Assembly (NCBI GenBank): GCA_038503035.1
Contig: JAVSML010000029.1
Coordinates: 509,708-573,707, forward strand
Source: Crocodylus rhombifer
Lineage: Eukaryota; Chordata; Crocodylia; Crocodylidae
Length of the DNA stretch: 64,000 bases
Direction: 5' to 3'
The translations under genes and the position numbers were made by a program. This document shows, piece after piece, positions 34,507-47,366 of the stretch. Under the pieces are notes generated by a model that worked only from the letters and a program-made list of their open reading frames with translations, did not search any database and was not told where the DNA came from. Position 1 is the stretch's first letter; the number at the start of each line of letters is the position of its first letter.

Positions 34507-36466
34507 ACATCAGGCAAGCCAGGTCCAGCTCACGTGCTGCCTCTTCTGGGCATGCACTGGGCTTGGCTTGGGAGCACACAGAGTTTGAAGTAAAATACTG
34601 GTTTTGGTTTTTTAACGTCTGCAAGCAGCCATTATTCCTAAATTATTTCCATTATGAAACACATTACAAGTTGGTTCTGCAAAGACTTTGGACTGTTATT
34701 GAGGACAGAGAACTGGGACTCGGGTTTCAATTCTGAAATTTAAGTACTTCCAGGTTGGTAACTGACCGTCACTGTAACTTTGTACAAATGTCTTCACCTC
34801 CCTGTATCTTTATTTCCATTTCCAACATTTGTCCAGCTTTTTCTATTATATTGTTAACTTTTCAGGTTCATATTTTTGTGTTCATACAGCAAGGACCCAA
34901 ATTCTAGCCGGAACTTTTAGATGCTAATAGTAATGATAAATCATAATAATAATGATAATGAATAAAATACTGTGAAGTGAGAGTTTTGGAGGTAGTCTAC
35001 ACATCGTGTTCTAGATTCTACAGTTGTTTAAACAGATGCATAATTTCACTGTTGGGGCTACTCATGTAGAAAAAGTTATGTATGGAGACATATGCTTGCA
35101 GAATAGTATAGCGCAAGCATTTCATTGCAAACCCATCACTACTTAAAATAGTGATGATTCCTAGTTCTTGTGTTTGGGGGTAATATCTTTTTCCTACCGT
35201 TTCTTTTCTTCAGCTACTCATAAGGCTTTAGCTAGACCTATTAAATATTTTGAACATACAATGTTCACTGCAAGTTCCTTTAACTCTGAAAGGATGCTGC
35301 CTCACTGATATGCTAAATTTTGATCACTTCAAAAGCAGATCAAGACATTTTGTTGTTGTTTTACAGATGACACTCAACCCACAGATGATTAATTTCTACC
35401 CTTACACTGACTCATGAATTTGTAAGTTCACTCTGCTGCTTCTCTATCACAGATATAGATTCCCTGTGAAATACAGGGAAAGCAATCTGAAGTAGAGAGA
35501 CATCCAAGCTGCCAAAAGGACAAAGTAAAGATATCCTATTATGAAATATCTTATGAAACCTGCTCAATATGGAAAGATCTTCAAGGGACCACTCCCACTG
35601 ATGAATAATGTTTAAGAGGGTCCTCTTCAGGCAGCTTATTTTAAACCCTAGATATTTTGAGATACTAGAAATACCTCTGGCTTCATCACTGCTGAAGATA
35701 AGTCAAATCAAGTCAAGACTTCAATCTGTCTTTAGTGTTTTTATCAGCCAACATTTGAACAAATGACTTGCCACCTTTTATATTTTCATCCTGAGCTCTA
35801 TATCTCTCCAGCAGTCAGCTGCCTTTTCTCAGCTTTATGCTATCTATTTAGCAGGTTGAAGTGAATTATAGCATATTCATTGTGAACAATGCATATCACC
35901 TTTATCATTTACTCTGAAAAGACATCAATTGGTTAGAAAAAATATATTTGTATTCACTTCCTACTTCACACAAAGCCAAGGGCACTGCATACACGATTTC
36001 ATTAGTGCCATGTTACAAGGTCATGCAGAGATTTTAATGATAGTGGTCATTACTTCATAAGAACACAATAACCAATTAATGTTGGTTCTGTAGAAATATG
36101 TCCCTTGCTATATTACTTGGAAAATAATCTCTCCTATATCTTTAGTCTCTTAGACAGGTGTCAGGTAGAGTATAATAGTTAGTGAATAATTCCCATATTA
36201 AAAGCTAATTGAAATAAGTTGTGAGTTTATAATATGTTAAAGTGGCACTTTTCAGGAGAGTCTATATGGCCTTTGTATTTGCATAAGTGCTCCTCCCACA
36301 CCCCTGTATCCCTATTGTAAAAGTTCTAACATCTGAGTGCATACTTCAGGGTTAGATGACCCTGAAGTCACTCTCCTGCCCTTGATCTGGGTCATGATCT
36401 GAACATGATATTTAGTCGGAGTCTCACATCCCTCCCTGGTCAAGTATAAGGAAGGAGTGTGACAAT

Positions 36467-37060
36467 TCATAGTTTCATAGTTAGTAGGGTCGGAAGGGAC
36501 CTGAGCAGATCATGGAGTCTGACCCCTTGCCGTGGCAGGAAAGAGTACTGGGGTCAAACGACTCCAGCAAGGTGTTTGTCTAGCCTCCTCTTAAAGACCT
36601 CCAGGGTAGGAGCCAGCACCACTTCTCTTGGAAGTTGGTTCCAGATCCTAGCCACCCTGACCGTGAAGTAGCATCTCCTGATATCTAGCCTAAATCTACC
36701 CTCTGCCAGCTTGTGACCGTTATTCCTGGTCACTCCTGGCAGTGCTCGGGGGAACAGGGACTCCCCCAATGTCTGCTGGTCCGCCCTGACTAGTTTGTAA
36801 CAGACCACTAGATCCCCCCGCTCAGGCTTCTCTTGTGGAGGCTGAACAGGTTCAGGTCCCTAAGCCTGTCCTCATAGGGCCTGCCCTGCTGCCCCCGATC
36901 ATGCGAGTGGCCTCCTCTGGACCCTCTCGATGCTGTCCACATCCCTCTTGAAGTGTGGCACCCAGAACTGGATGCAGTACTCCAACTGCAGCCTGACCAG
37001 TGCCGCATAGAGGGGGAAGATCACCTCCTTGGCCCTGCCTGAGATGCATCTAGCCATCAG
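36467..37060 (-). mobile_element. CR1 LINE 3' fragment in intron 12
   Basis: The minus strand encodes the CR1 ORF2 C-terminus in shifting frames ('LNLFSLHKRSLSG', then 'GVTRNNGHKLAEGRFRLDIR' and 'LEVFKRRLDKHLAGVV'). It ends at the tail 'tagtttcatagttagtagg' near 36,470. It is in the same transcriptional orientation as PPARGC1A. Confidence 0.8.
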
Positions 37061-37094
37061 CATGTTTCAGTTGTCCCAATCACTGGCTCAGATT

Positions 37095-37312
37095 ATACCA
37101 AGGACCATGGTAAATTCTCCATCAGCTGGAGTTTTTAAAAATGATTTTGGATGCCTCTGAGAAAAAGATACTCTTGTTCATTCATGTGTTATTTGGTTCA
37201 ATGCAGGAATCACTGGATAAAAATCTATGGCCTGGGTTATAGCTAGGGTCAGCATAGGTGATCACTATGATCCCTTCTGGACTGAAAATCTGTGAAACCA
37301 TGAATCATCAAG
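37095..37312 (+). mobile_element. CR1/L2-like LINE 3' tail in intron 12
   Basis: 'ggcctgggttatagctaggg' followed by 'gatcccttctggactgaaaa' and 'ctgtgaaaccatgaatcat' is a CR1-group ending on the plus strand. A diverged, short insertion, antisense to the gene. Confidence 0.55.
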
Positions 37313-37742
37313 TATAGAACCTACTGAAGGCAGAGTCTGAACATCAGAACCAAACATATGGCAGGAGAAGAATGCTGATGAAATGTATATTGGTAGGGGG
37401 TGTATTCTGTTATCTATTTATGGATCATAAAGTTACAAAACTACATTGAATAGTAAAGCCTGCAGAATTTTTCTACAGAACTATCATTTCAACATAGTAA
37501 TATAGTCATGAAAAGAAGCTCCCAATTTGCCTACTGGAAATGACTGAAAACCTCAAACTTAGGTTAGGACTTACATTTGACACCGTTGTAGTAAATACGT
37601 AAAAACACTGTCAATTTTATAAAATCATTGACATACTACAGCCAACAAGCAAAAATCCAATTCTGGATACCGCTGGATTATGTGTTCTATTTTGATCTCC
37701 ACATTTTGTACTCGCATTTCATGTACAGTAGAAAAAACATAC

Positions 37743-37894
37743 CTAGGTCTGCATAGTTAGACTTGCAAAATTGCTTGCGTCCACAAAAGTACAGCTCAAA
37801 GTCAGGTTCATTTGACCTGCGTAAAGTGTATCCATTTTCAAGAGCAGCAAAAGCATCACAAGTATAGCGGTAGGTGATGAAACCATAGCTGTCT
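37743..37894 (-). CDS. PPARGC1A: PPARGC1A exon 12 (second half of RNA-recognition motif)
   Basis: This 152-bp exon completes the RRM. The RNP1-type strand 'DSYGFITYR' comes at the start, then 'FAALENGYTLRR' and 'FELYFCGRKQFCKSNYADL'. The acceptor is 'ttacag' (AG at 37,896-37,895) and the donor is G|GTATG (GT at 37,742-37,741). The glycine codon before it is split with exon 11 (GG|A), which joins the RRM exactly. Compared with remembered mammalian protein there is Pro for Thr after 'SNE' and Cys for Phe in 'KQFC'. The RRM binds RNA and couples the coactivator to transcript processing. Confidence 0.96.
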
Positions 37895-38251
37895 CTGTAA
37901 TTGAAAAATACAGTTGTGAACAAAAGCTAAAAAAGCATTAATGCACATGAATGTAACCCTTTCCTGAAAGCAAGAACTTAACTGGAGTTCCAGTAGTGCA
38001 AAAGCCAAAACTACTGCATCCATTTATCAGCATGATTGTCCTGTCAGGCAGCTAAATACTTATTTCTGGGACAGGAAATCTCAACTAGCAAGATTAATAA
38101 ATAAGGATGAAAGAAAATAAATAAGGTTTTGAACTCAGCATGTCATCTGTCACAGCACTTACACTGGTAACTCCCATACACAGTAATCTTACCTCCATAA
38201 TTTTTTACATATGGCAGCTTCCAAACAAGAAATAATCTTGAAAGTTCGTAC

Positions 38252-38373
38252 CCATCATCCCGTAGATTTACTGTGCACTCCTCAATTTCACCAAAAACTT
38301 CAAAGCGGTCCCTCAGTTCTGTTCGAGTTGTGTCAGGTCTGATTTTACCCACATAAATCACACGACTTTCTTC
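38252..38373 (-). CDS. PPARGC1A: PPARGC1A exon 11 (first half of RNA-recognition motif)
   Basis: This 122-bp exon starts 'EESRVIYVGKIRPDTTRTEL', carrying the RNP2-type strand 'IYVGKI', and continues 'FEVFGEIEECTVNLRDD'. The acceptor is 'ctcaatag' (AG at 38,375-38,374); the donor GT is at 38,251-38,250. It enters in phase 0 and leaves two bases (GG) to be completed by exon 12. The intron to exon 12 is only 357 bp. Confidence 0.96.
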
Positions 38374-40654
38374 CTATTGAGAAGGGGAAGGAGGGAAGAG
38401 ACAGTTTTACTATGTGCGTAGTGCAGATGATCTCTGTTTACCTGTATGGTTGTGCTGAGGATGGGCAGTCAGAATAATATGTTATGAGGAGAAAAGGACT
38501 TCTTAGATCCCTCCCCCTATTAATAATATAATACAGTTGTCTAAAGAAGAACATGAGGCATTTTAACAGTATCAGAGTTCATAGCAATATATCCTGTATC
38601 CCTCCTCCTCTTAATGTAGTAACATAGATCTCTGAAGAACAAATGAGGCATTTGAACAGAACATTTGATAAGCAATAAGGGCCAGGAGACATTGGAAGGC
38701 TCTATGAAAGGATCAACAAATATTGTGCTTTATGGACTTCGGTCAAGTCACTTCATCTCTCTCTGCATCTGCTTCCTCTCCAATTCTTTTGCCACATTTG
38801 CATGGCAGGAGGCGTGATTGTGGGATTGTGTATTAGAACCCACTGCGCCTTATTGCCAGCACAGGGGGAGCCTGACCACAGGGTCCCTGTACACCAGCAA
38901 GAAGCAAGCTCCCATGGCAAAGTCTCTGGGGCTCAGAGACCAAGGCTGCCGTGACCTCCCAGCTCCAGAGGCTTCATGCACACGAGGCTGGGAAATCACA
39001 GCTGCACCCCATGGCTGTTGGGACCCAGAGGCTGGGACCCAACCTCTGCAGCTATAGGACTAGGTCCTAGCAGCCATGGGGTGCTACTGGGACCCAGGGT
39101 CAGCAGGTGCTGGGGATGAGCATCCCCTCAGTTGCAGGACTCCCTGTTGTTGTGGCTGGGCATGGGTACATTTGTGGCTGGGCATGGTGCACCTGTGCAG
39201 CTGGAAGCCCAAGCAGCTAATAGGGCTCCCGGCCACAGAGGAAACCTTGTTACATATGCAAATTAAAGCTGGACACCAACCAGCTATAAAGTTAACATAC
39301 ATTTTGAGGTCTAACTCTGTAACTTGTTGGACCTTTTTATGGTGTGATAGGTGCTTTGCACATGTAGCTGGTTTCAGTTAATTACACAATTAACTAGCTA
39401 ATTGTGCAATTCCTGTAACTTGTAAGAGTGGTCTTACTTTGTGTGTACACAATACCCACCACTATGGGGACCCCAATTTCACTTTGGGACTAGCATATAC
39501 AAAATAATAAATACTGAATTATAAATCCACACATAGCAGACAACTCAGGAATGATCAGAATTCCATTATAATCCACAGTAATTCATAACCTCAAGATTAA
39601 GAAAGACCTGTTTTCAGCTTGACAGACAAATTTTAATTAAATTAATGGTTTCTTGGACAAAGGAAAATAAAACATTTCTTGAAGTTACAGTTACACTTTT
39701 TATTTGCTCTTTTGCCACTTGGAGCAAAGGTACTTTTTGAATTGTCAAGGCAAAGCCATCTCAAAGCCTCCTGAGATAAAATCCTTGGCAGAGTGACAGA
39801 GAGGCTAGGAACCCCTGTGAGGGTCACCTTATGGATTTTCTGATTAATACTCCACTCAGATGGATTTGCCAAGCTGCAGAAGAGGCAACAGGTGGAAAGG
39901 GATCGCCACATCCTAAGTTTCCCAAGACCAATAGGGCAAAGTAGCACTAGTCATACAACTCTTCAGTGCAACTTAATCTTCCCCAGTCCTAGGCAGCCCA
40001 ATTTGTTAAAATACTAGGATTTTCCCTTTTACCACAGATGTAGTATCCTGTCTAGAGCCAGATCTTTATCTGGAATAAAGTACTGTCTCTCTACTCCTCA
40101 ACAGAGTGCTGTCAATTTTTACTGGTAGAGAATATGGTTTTACTAGTGGAGAATATGGACAACAATGCAGTACAAAGAACTTAATGCTACTAAGAGAAGC
40201 ATTTTGGGTAACCAAGGTGTTATAAGGATGTGCTATGAGGGGAGCAGCTATTTCTTGGTCACACTCTCACCCATTTCTTTTCATTATGTCTCAGCCCAGA
40301 TCCATTTTCCTGCTAACAGGGGAAGAGCTTTCAGAGTGGCTTTAATGAACTACAGAGGATGGGAGGATCTGATACAAGTCTTCCAACATCCCTGTCCAAA
40401 TTCTTCTTGCTTTCCTTAGTTTGGCATGAGAAATCACTTGTCCCATAAACTTTAAAAACAGGAAAGTCTGCACAGTAATTACTTTTTTAGGCCACCTTAT
40501 CAAATCAAGGATTTAACCACATTAAAATACTTGATAAGAAACAGTTCTATTGATACTAGCTATTGAACTAAATGACTACCAGATGGAGCAGAACATAACA
40601 TAGCAGACTGTCTAATACACCTTGGATGAGCTAATGTATCTCGAATGAAAGAAG

Positions 40655-40975
40655 ATTGGGCATTTTTACATGTGGTTTGCGACAAGGCACTAGGTGCTTT
40701 AATTAGTGAGCTGTGGTAATTAAAAGCACCCACGTGTCACATGCATCAGCATCTCCGCACTGGAAACATGGCAACAGGGTGCTTTGAACTAAAGCTCATC
40801 AAATGCTTTTTATTTCAAAGTGCCCCACCACCATGTTTTTAGTGCAGGATCGCATGGGGACACTGATATGTGTGATGCGGAAGGCTGCTGGAGCACATCA
40901 GTTTCTGTGCCCTGGATTTCCAGCATGTTGGAGCAGGCTCCCCGCACGTCTATAGGAGCCCATAATATTTCACAC
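40655..40975. repeat. MITE-like repeat, second family, copy B
   Basis: Same block order as the repeat at 25,856-26,185: 'ctttaattagtgagctg', 'gtgtcacatgcatcagc', 'taaagctcatcaaatgc', then a mirrored half with 'tttttagtgcaggatc'. The right edge is 'gcacgtctataggagccc'. An internal inverted repeat places 'catggcaacagggtgcttt' opposite 'aaagtgccccaccaccatg'. Confidence 0.55.
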
Positions 40976-42422
40976 ACTGACATTAAAAATGTAATATAAC
41001 AATGTGATGGAAATAATTATTGCACACATTTCTGAAAGACTGTATGGGTATGTATGTGTTTTTGTTTTGTTTTGTTTTTCTGTCTTTTTAATAACTTCTA
41101 CGACAACTATAAAAATAAAAAAACTTAAACAATTAACACAACCCTAATTGAGTATCACTAAGGGAATAAGCTAAAACTTCATAATCAAGAAAATTCAAAT
41201 TTAAAGCTGAAATGTACATCTGAATTGCATATGTTGTCCAATATGTAGTCACAAAGAAAAGTTCTTAAAACCATTTTCTTAAATGGTTCCATGGTGGTCT
41301 AGGTACTAGAAAACATAGGGTTTATGAAATATTGATATCGACATGGCTAACTTTTGCTTATTTGTGGCTAACATTTGCAATAGGAATGTATTTGTAGTCT
41401 TCTCATAAAGACACAAACCTTTTATCCACATAAATAATATGAGCTACATAAGCATAACAAGCTTACAACATACCCCTAAATGTTAAAGTCTTTTGTTTTA
41501 TACTAAGTTACACATACAAATACCTATCTGTGTATTAAATATGCCCTTTAATGCACTTGCTAGAGGAGATGATGTGTGAAAAGAGACATTGGAAAATTAC
41601 AGAAAAATCCTTTTGTCTCCAGAAATCTCCACAGAACCCTGGAAAGGCTGCCAAGATTTTCACCCCAAGTCAGCAGATCATTTACCTTGCATCACAAGCT
41701 TTGAATATGGTTCACTGATTTGCTAGGTAAATGAAAAAATGTAAGGATGCCCTGCCAAACCCCTCAGGCCAAACACACCTGTCTTCTTTATTTTCTGGTC
41801 CATCTCGAGCACACATTCCTTTTTTCCTATCCTGTAATTTTCTTTTGCAGAAAAGCTACTATACTTACAAACTTGGGTTCCAAATCTATTAGTATTATTT
41901 AGAGTTTCAACTTTTAAAAGGCTATTAAGTATTACCAAGATTTATCTGTAGTCAAAATAAGATCAAGGTTTACCATCTCTGTGGACCAGAGAACGGCCAT
42001 TCCGTCAAAAACTCCCATCTCTGCTACAATTTTTCACGCCTTTCAAACTTCCTCCTCCACAACTTTGTCCTGAACTCTCTCCTTTTTTCACAGCTTCAGC
42101 TCTGCAAAGGACTAAGGCTAAGATCCTTGTACGTATTTTGGTGCCTAACCTCCACACTGATTTCATCTTCTCTAAAGCCTGGCTTCTCTGCCCATTGCCT
42201 GTTCACTTTTCCCTGTTGGCTGGTAGTTAAGTGATCCCTGGACTGTGTGGCAACCAAAGACAGCCCAGGGCAAAGCCATGCTCAGCAATGTCTCTTTCTG
42301 CTATTTTTCCCTTCTACCTCTCCTTTGCACATTAGCAGCATGGATATGCTAGAGAACTTTGATAAAGAATCAAGCAGTGTTGCTCTCTGCCTCCTTGAAA
42401 AAAATGCACATGCACTGCTTAA

Positions 42423-43158
42423 TAGGGCTGCGTGAAGCTTTAGGTGCTGATTTGGCTTGGAGGAGATTTGGCCTGATTCAGTGGCTGAATCACCGAATTG
42501 AATCAGGGGACCAATTAAAAGGTCTTCATTGATTTGAAGCTCTCCTAATCTATTCAGAAAAGATTTGGAGAGCTTCGGTGATTTGGGCAGTCCCTGCTGG
42601 CTGCAGCAGGGAGTTGGACCTGGACTTCATGCTGGTAAGTAGGGGATGGAGGAGGGAAGGCTGGAGAAGTGGGGAGGGAACCATGGGTGGACCCCTGCCA
42701 GGCCCAAGCCCCTGCCTGCTCCTGCAGCCCCCCTAAGCACCCCCAACCACTCACCCAACACCCACCATGGCTGCCCCACCTGCCCCAGCTCCTGGTTGTT
42801 TTTTGTTTTTTTTTAAAGAGCCAGGAACTGGGGCAGGCAGGGCAGCTATGGGGGGCTTAGAGGGTGGGCACGGGTTGGGGGGCTCATGGCAGAGCCCCCC
42901 ATGCAGTGTAGGGCAGTGGGGGGGCAGCGGGGATCACCCTCCCACCCAGCAGCAGCTGATAAGTACAGGCTTTTTTACTGTAAAGAGCCGGGGGCTGGCA
43001 CAGGTAGGGCAGCCATTGAGGGTGGGCGGGGAATGGGGCCTCTGCAATTCAGAGATTTGGCTGATTCAGCAGCATTCGAATCACTGAATCAAATCACTCT
43101 CCCTCAAATAAGCTGAATCCGAATCCAAATCGAATACTAGCTGCGTCGCACAGGCCTA
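42423..43158 (-). mobile_element. hAT-type non-autonomous DNA transposon, copy 2, perfect 8-bp TSD
   Basis: The element is flanked by the exact 8-bp direct repeat CTGCTTAA (42,415-42,422 and 43,159-43,166). Its ends are inverse copies: 'tagggctgcgtgaagc' on the left and 'gctgcgtcgcacaggccta' on the right. Relative to copy 1 at 11,329 it is reversed: its right end matches copy 1's left end ('cgaata.tagctgc'). It has the same GC-rich centre and the same hairpin, here 42,536-42,576. No transposase frame. The 736-bp length against 504 bp reflects extra GC-rich central sequence. Confidence 0.85.
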
Positions 43159-45234
43159 CTGCTTAATCTAAAATTGCACCATCCTTTTTAGTCTGCATGC
43201 AATACTCTGAAGCCTGGACAATGCAATATCACTGTGCATATGTAAAGCCACTATATAAAACACAGCAAGTAACTCAGGTGTCCTAAGCAGATATCTGAAC
43301 TCTTTCTACATTCCTTAAGCCTGTCAGAAAAACCTGCTGATTCCCTGTGAATAGGTAGGTAATAAGCTCATCCTATCCCTATTGTGTATCCCCCTACTAA
43401 ATGATCAGCCCATCAGTTTTATGACAACATAATAAAGGTGCTCATCCTTAGACCACTTAAAAAAATGCAAGAGAGTAACTGTACAAAAACTAAAAATGGG
43501 AATGGATTGGCTTAGTTATGAAAGAATGTTAAAGCAGCTAGGATAAATGCATAGAAGGGATATAGAAAGGAGAGTTCTAACTCTCTAGTTTGAGTCTGCC
43601 ATGTGTGGAGTTATGCTTGCTGTTCCCGGGCTGTCAAGCAGAGAGCAAGGTGCTTGGTTTTTCCCAAGCTTCTAGGCTTTGCCGGTTGCCAGATGGTGCA
43701 GGGAAAGCTTTTTCCTCTCCTGTTGCTATGGGTGCCAGAGTTTGAGGGGAAGAGGGGGGTTGCCTTTTGCAGAAGCATTGGTTGTTGGCTTCCACCAAAG
43801 CTAAGGATTTTGACTAGGTGTGCCAATGCTCTTGCTCGGACTAAAAATGGAGAGCACAAGGACACAAAAAGAAGTCTCCAACATGTTTTCAGATTTTAGC
43901 GTCTTGATGCTGGGATTGAAATGATCCAATAATATACTGAAGTGAACAGTAGGAGAGGGCAAAGAATGAAGGTTACTGACACAGAGACACCTCATTCAAA
44001 CATGTGACTTGCGTAGCTCATTATATACTTTGAAAAGTGCCTTCCACAAATCGGGTGGAGAGTCTAGGTGCCAGCATAATACAAGTAATAAACAGTAATT
44101 ATCAAGATTAGGGGGAATGGAAAATCATGGAGACAAAAAAGGTAGATTCTTCACCACTGATTATTTACTCCATTTTAGACACAGTTTGGCATGTTTTAGA
44201 GAAACCAAGCATTCATTTACAAAAATAATTTTTTTCTTGTCTTTATGTTGCAAAGCAATTTATTTAATCTAAAGCAATGCTTCCCTTTGTGGCTTCCTAG
44301 TGCATTTATCTTCTTACTCGTGTACACTCTCTGGGATGCAGGGCAATCTGTGTTATGAACATTTTGCCAACAGTTAAGAAATCAAAAGGAACGATATTAA
44401 TTGCAATCTTCTAGTTTGGTATATGAACAGGTATTTTGTTATACTTCCTGACAGCAGGCTCTGCAGAGAGCAAGTAATGTTGGAGTGAAAGGTTTGGAGG
44501 AAAGCAGTGTAGCAGCAGCAACAGAAGCAGTACAGATTTAAAAGCACTGGATTGCTAAACATGTAGTTTAAACTTTTGGTTCTAAAGTATCCCTTCTGTG
44601 ATATGTCAAACATCCAAAGGTTTCAATGCTCCTAAAGTGCTAATGCTCAGTGTCCCATTCTGTACTTCTGCAACCCTTTCAGGCTTTTTCCGCAATATAA
44701 CTAGGCCTTAGTTCACTAGCCTTTTACTACTTATTCCCCACTCACTGATTATACAATGCTCTCTCCCATTCTGTGGCACAGAGAATACACTATGTAGCTA
44801 TCACTCTGCTCTTTGGGCTGTTCACAGACTTTCTTTTGAGATCTCCACCCACTCACTAATTCCTCTCACAATTCAAGCATTATTATTCTGCCTACAAATT
44901 CCAGGATTACACTATTTTTCTGAAACGATACCTTGAGAAAGTAGCTACATAAAACTATCAGCCTGCTGTAGTAAAAGTTTCTGTAGGATCTCAGCAAATA
45001 CCTGCCACATATCAGAAGAACAAGGCATTCTTCAGTCTTCACTGCAAGTCACTCATTTTGTTTTTAAGATATTTAGTTTTTACAGTCCTTTACATTGTTT
45101 TAAAATTGTACAAATGTCACGATGGATGAGTCTTTATTGTGATGGTTTATAAAACTGCCAGTTAGCATCAAGTGATTTAGATAAATCTTGTTAGCTAAAG
45201 AGGGCTTTGGCTATTGTCCAATGAACACATATGA

Positions 45235-45306
45235 GGGGTGAAATCCTGGCCACGCTGAAGTCAATAAGAATTTTGCTATTAACTTAAGTAGGGCCAGACT
45301 CTCACT
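45235..45306. repeat. Ancient palindromic repeat
   Basis: A short fold-back sequence: 'ggtgaaatcctggcc' on the left, 'gggccagactctcac' on the right, and 'ctgaagtcaataagaat' mirrored by 'attaacttaagtag'. It is like the repeat at 46,232. Confidence 0.6.
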
Positions 45307-46231
45307 ATAGGTATTATAAACCTGTTCACCAAGCATGTCATTAAAGCACTCATTGAAATACATCATTTTATGACAGTATTAGTACAATAATGAAACTTGT
45401 AATACTTCCAAATTTAGAAAGAAATATTTGAGGGCTAATGCCCACATTTTCAAACTTAACTTTAAACAACTAAGTCTAAAATCAATATAGAGGTGTCCAA
45501 ATAAATGGCCCAATTTTAAGGGGTTCTGAATTTCCATTAATGTCACTGGGAGCTGAGCATATTCTTCATTTCTGCACATTTCACTTTCACTAAAATGTTA
45601 GATATAAATTTAGTTAAGTGTTAGGCCTCCACATTTGAAACTACTAGCTTAGATTTTTAGTCGGACTCTAGATGGTTTCATTAGCTGTATAGTAAGATTT
45701 CATGGACAACGTTTAAACATACAGTTATTAGTATTATGTACACATTCACTACTGCATTCAGTCCTGGGTATTGATCCATTAATACCTGACTTCTGAGTCG
45801 CACCTTCTGTTCCCCTGTCCCTAGTTATCTCCTCTCTGCAGCCTCCATTTGCCTCCATATTTCTTTTCCCAGTCAACTCCTGAGACCTCGTCTCTAGTTT
45901 TTTGTGAGGAGATACCTGTCCAATCCAACACCCACGGTTTTACTGAAAGATAGGCCTCAAAAAAGGAAATTAGTTAATTTAAGCTGAGTGTGATTACGGA
46001 AGTCATAGATCAGCCTTTGCAGGGTAAGAAAGGAACGAAAGCAAAAACCACTCCCCAAAATTTAGAGTAATGAAAAAAAAAACTTGCAGGAAAACAGGAG
46101 GAGAGTTCTAAGGAATGCAAGTGAAAGAAACTCCCGAGGTTGAAGAGGGCATGAGTATCCCTCAACAGGATGGGGATCAAAGAATTTACTGAGTAGGAAA
46201 GAATTACAGAGGGTGAAGAGAGGCCAACGGT

Positions 46232-46310
46232 AAAAATCCTGGCCTAACTGGAGTTAATGGGCACTTAATCATTACTTCAGTGGGCCAAGGTTTCACTCCA
46301 ATGCACACAG
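46232..46310. repeat. Ancient palindromic repeat
   Basis: 'aaaatcctggcc' on the left and 'gggccaaggtttcac' on the right, with 'actggagttaatggg' opposite 'cattacttcagtggg'. The layout and words are those of the 45,235 copy. Confidence 0.6.
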
Positions 46311-46585
46311 AATAACTTGGTCTGATTTTTACAAAGTTTTTAAAAATAATACTGAAGGTAGCTTTTTGAGAAAAAAAAATGATTGGATTTTGTCTGCTTC
46401 TGATGTGACACAGATACAGGCGTTTGGTTTCCTAAGTTCTGTTATACTGCATTTACTGGTATTTTAACAGGATATAATTTACCATACTGCTGGGTTATTT
46501 CAGTGGATAAATGCATACCAGGTGCTTGCTTTTACTTTTTAAATGCAGTTTTGGTTCTGAAAATGTCTAAAAGTTGTTTGATACA

Positions 46586-46933
46586 CAGTAAAAGCTGTGT
46601 TATCTGGCACTTTACCAACCAGAATGCTCTTTTAACTGGCATCTGTCCCACCATGGCACTTCTGGTTTCGCTGCCACGAGCCAAGTCCCACTTCTTCTTC
46701 ATGGACCATGGCCCAGGGCAAAGCAGCCTGTGTGGGGCCCCCCTCCCTGTCCTCCGACACACTGACGCCAGGGAGTGAAAGCCCTGGCACGCCAGACGTG
46801 GCGGCAGCCCAAACAGGCAAAGATGCCCTCAACCCACCAGACTTAAGATAAATACAACTCTCAGATAACTGGCATATTTGATTAACCAGCACCCCTCCAT
46901 TCCCCATGGATGCTGGATAACAAACTTTTACTG
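46586..46933. mobile_element. Tigger-like (pogo/Tc1-mariner) MITE
   Basis: The terminal inverted repeats are 'cagtaaaagctgtgttatc' on the left and 'gataacaaacttttactg' on the right, followed by TA, with a diverged CA at the left flank. CAGT...ACTG ends with TA target sites are the pogo/Tigger signature. The 348-bp body has no transposase frame but shows further mirrored words ('ttaactggcat' and 'ataactggcat'). Confidence 0.75.
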
Positions 46934-47303
46934 TATATGAAATTGCACCTGTGGGTACCCAAAATTGCTTTAATTTTCTTTTTTGCCACCCTTATACTAG
47001 AATACCATATTCTCCTCACTTTCACTTGACTGGCTTCTGTCCAAGTATATATTTGTTTTAAGCTACTGTTTTTATCTACTCAGCTGCATGATTCAGCATT
47101 ACTTATAGTAAATAAAGTACAATAACTGATATGGAAGCAACATGATAAACTCATGACAGATCTCTTTGCGTCTTCAATGAATGCTATACCTACCAAGTGA
47201 GATTACATCTACTAGATATTAGTGCATGTGTCTAAGTAGCTAGTAGATAGCTCAAGTACTTCAAGAGTTTAAGAACTAACAACAACAGCTCAGATGCAGT
47301 ATA

Positions 47304-47366
47304 TCCAAAGTCCACTGAAGCCAATAGGAACTCTTTCTGCTGGCTCAATGAACTTGGATTGGAGTT
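47304..47366. repeat. Ancient palindromic repeat
   Basis: 'atccaaagtccactgaagcc' on the left mirrors 'ggctcaatgaacttggatt' on the right, around 'aggaactctttctgc'. The same class as the copies at 45.2 and 46.2 kb. Confidence 0.55.

Larger units (their letters stand above)
33996..37742 (-). other. PPARGC1A: PPARGC1A intron 12
   Basis: A 3.7-kb intron with GT at 37,742-37,741 and AG at 33,997-33,996. It holds a small MITE (34,391-34,506) and two CR1 pieces (36,467-37,060 and 37,095-37,312). The remainder is AT-rich DNA with no recognised content. Confidence 0.85.
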
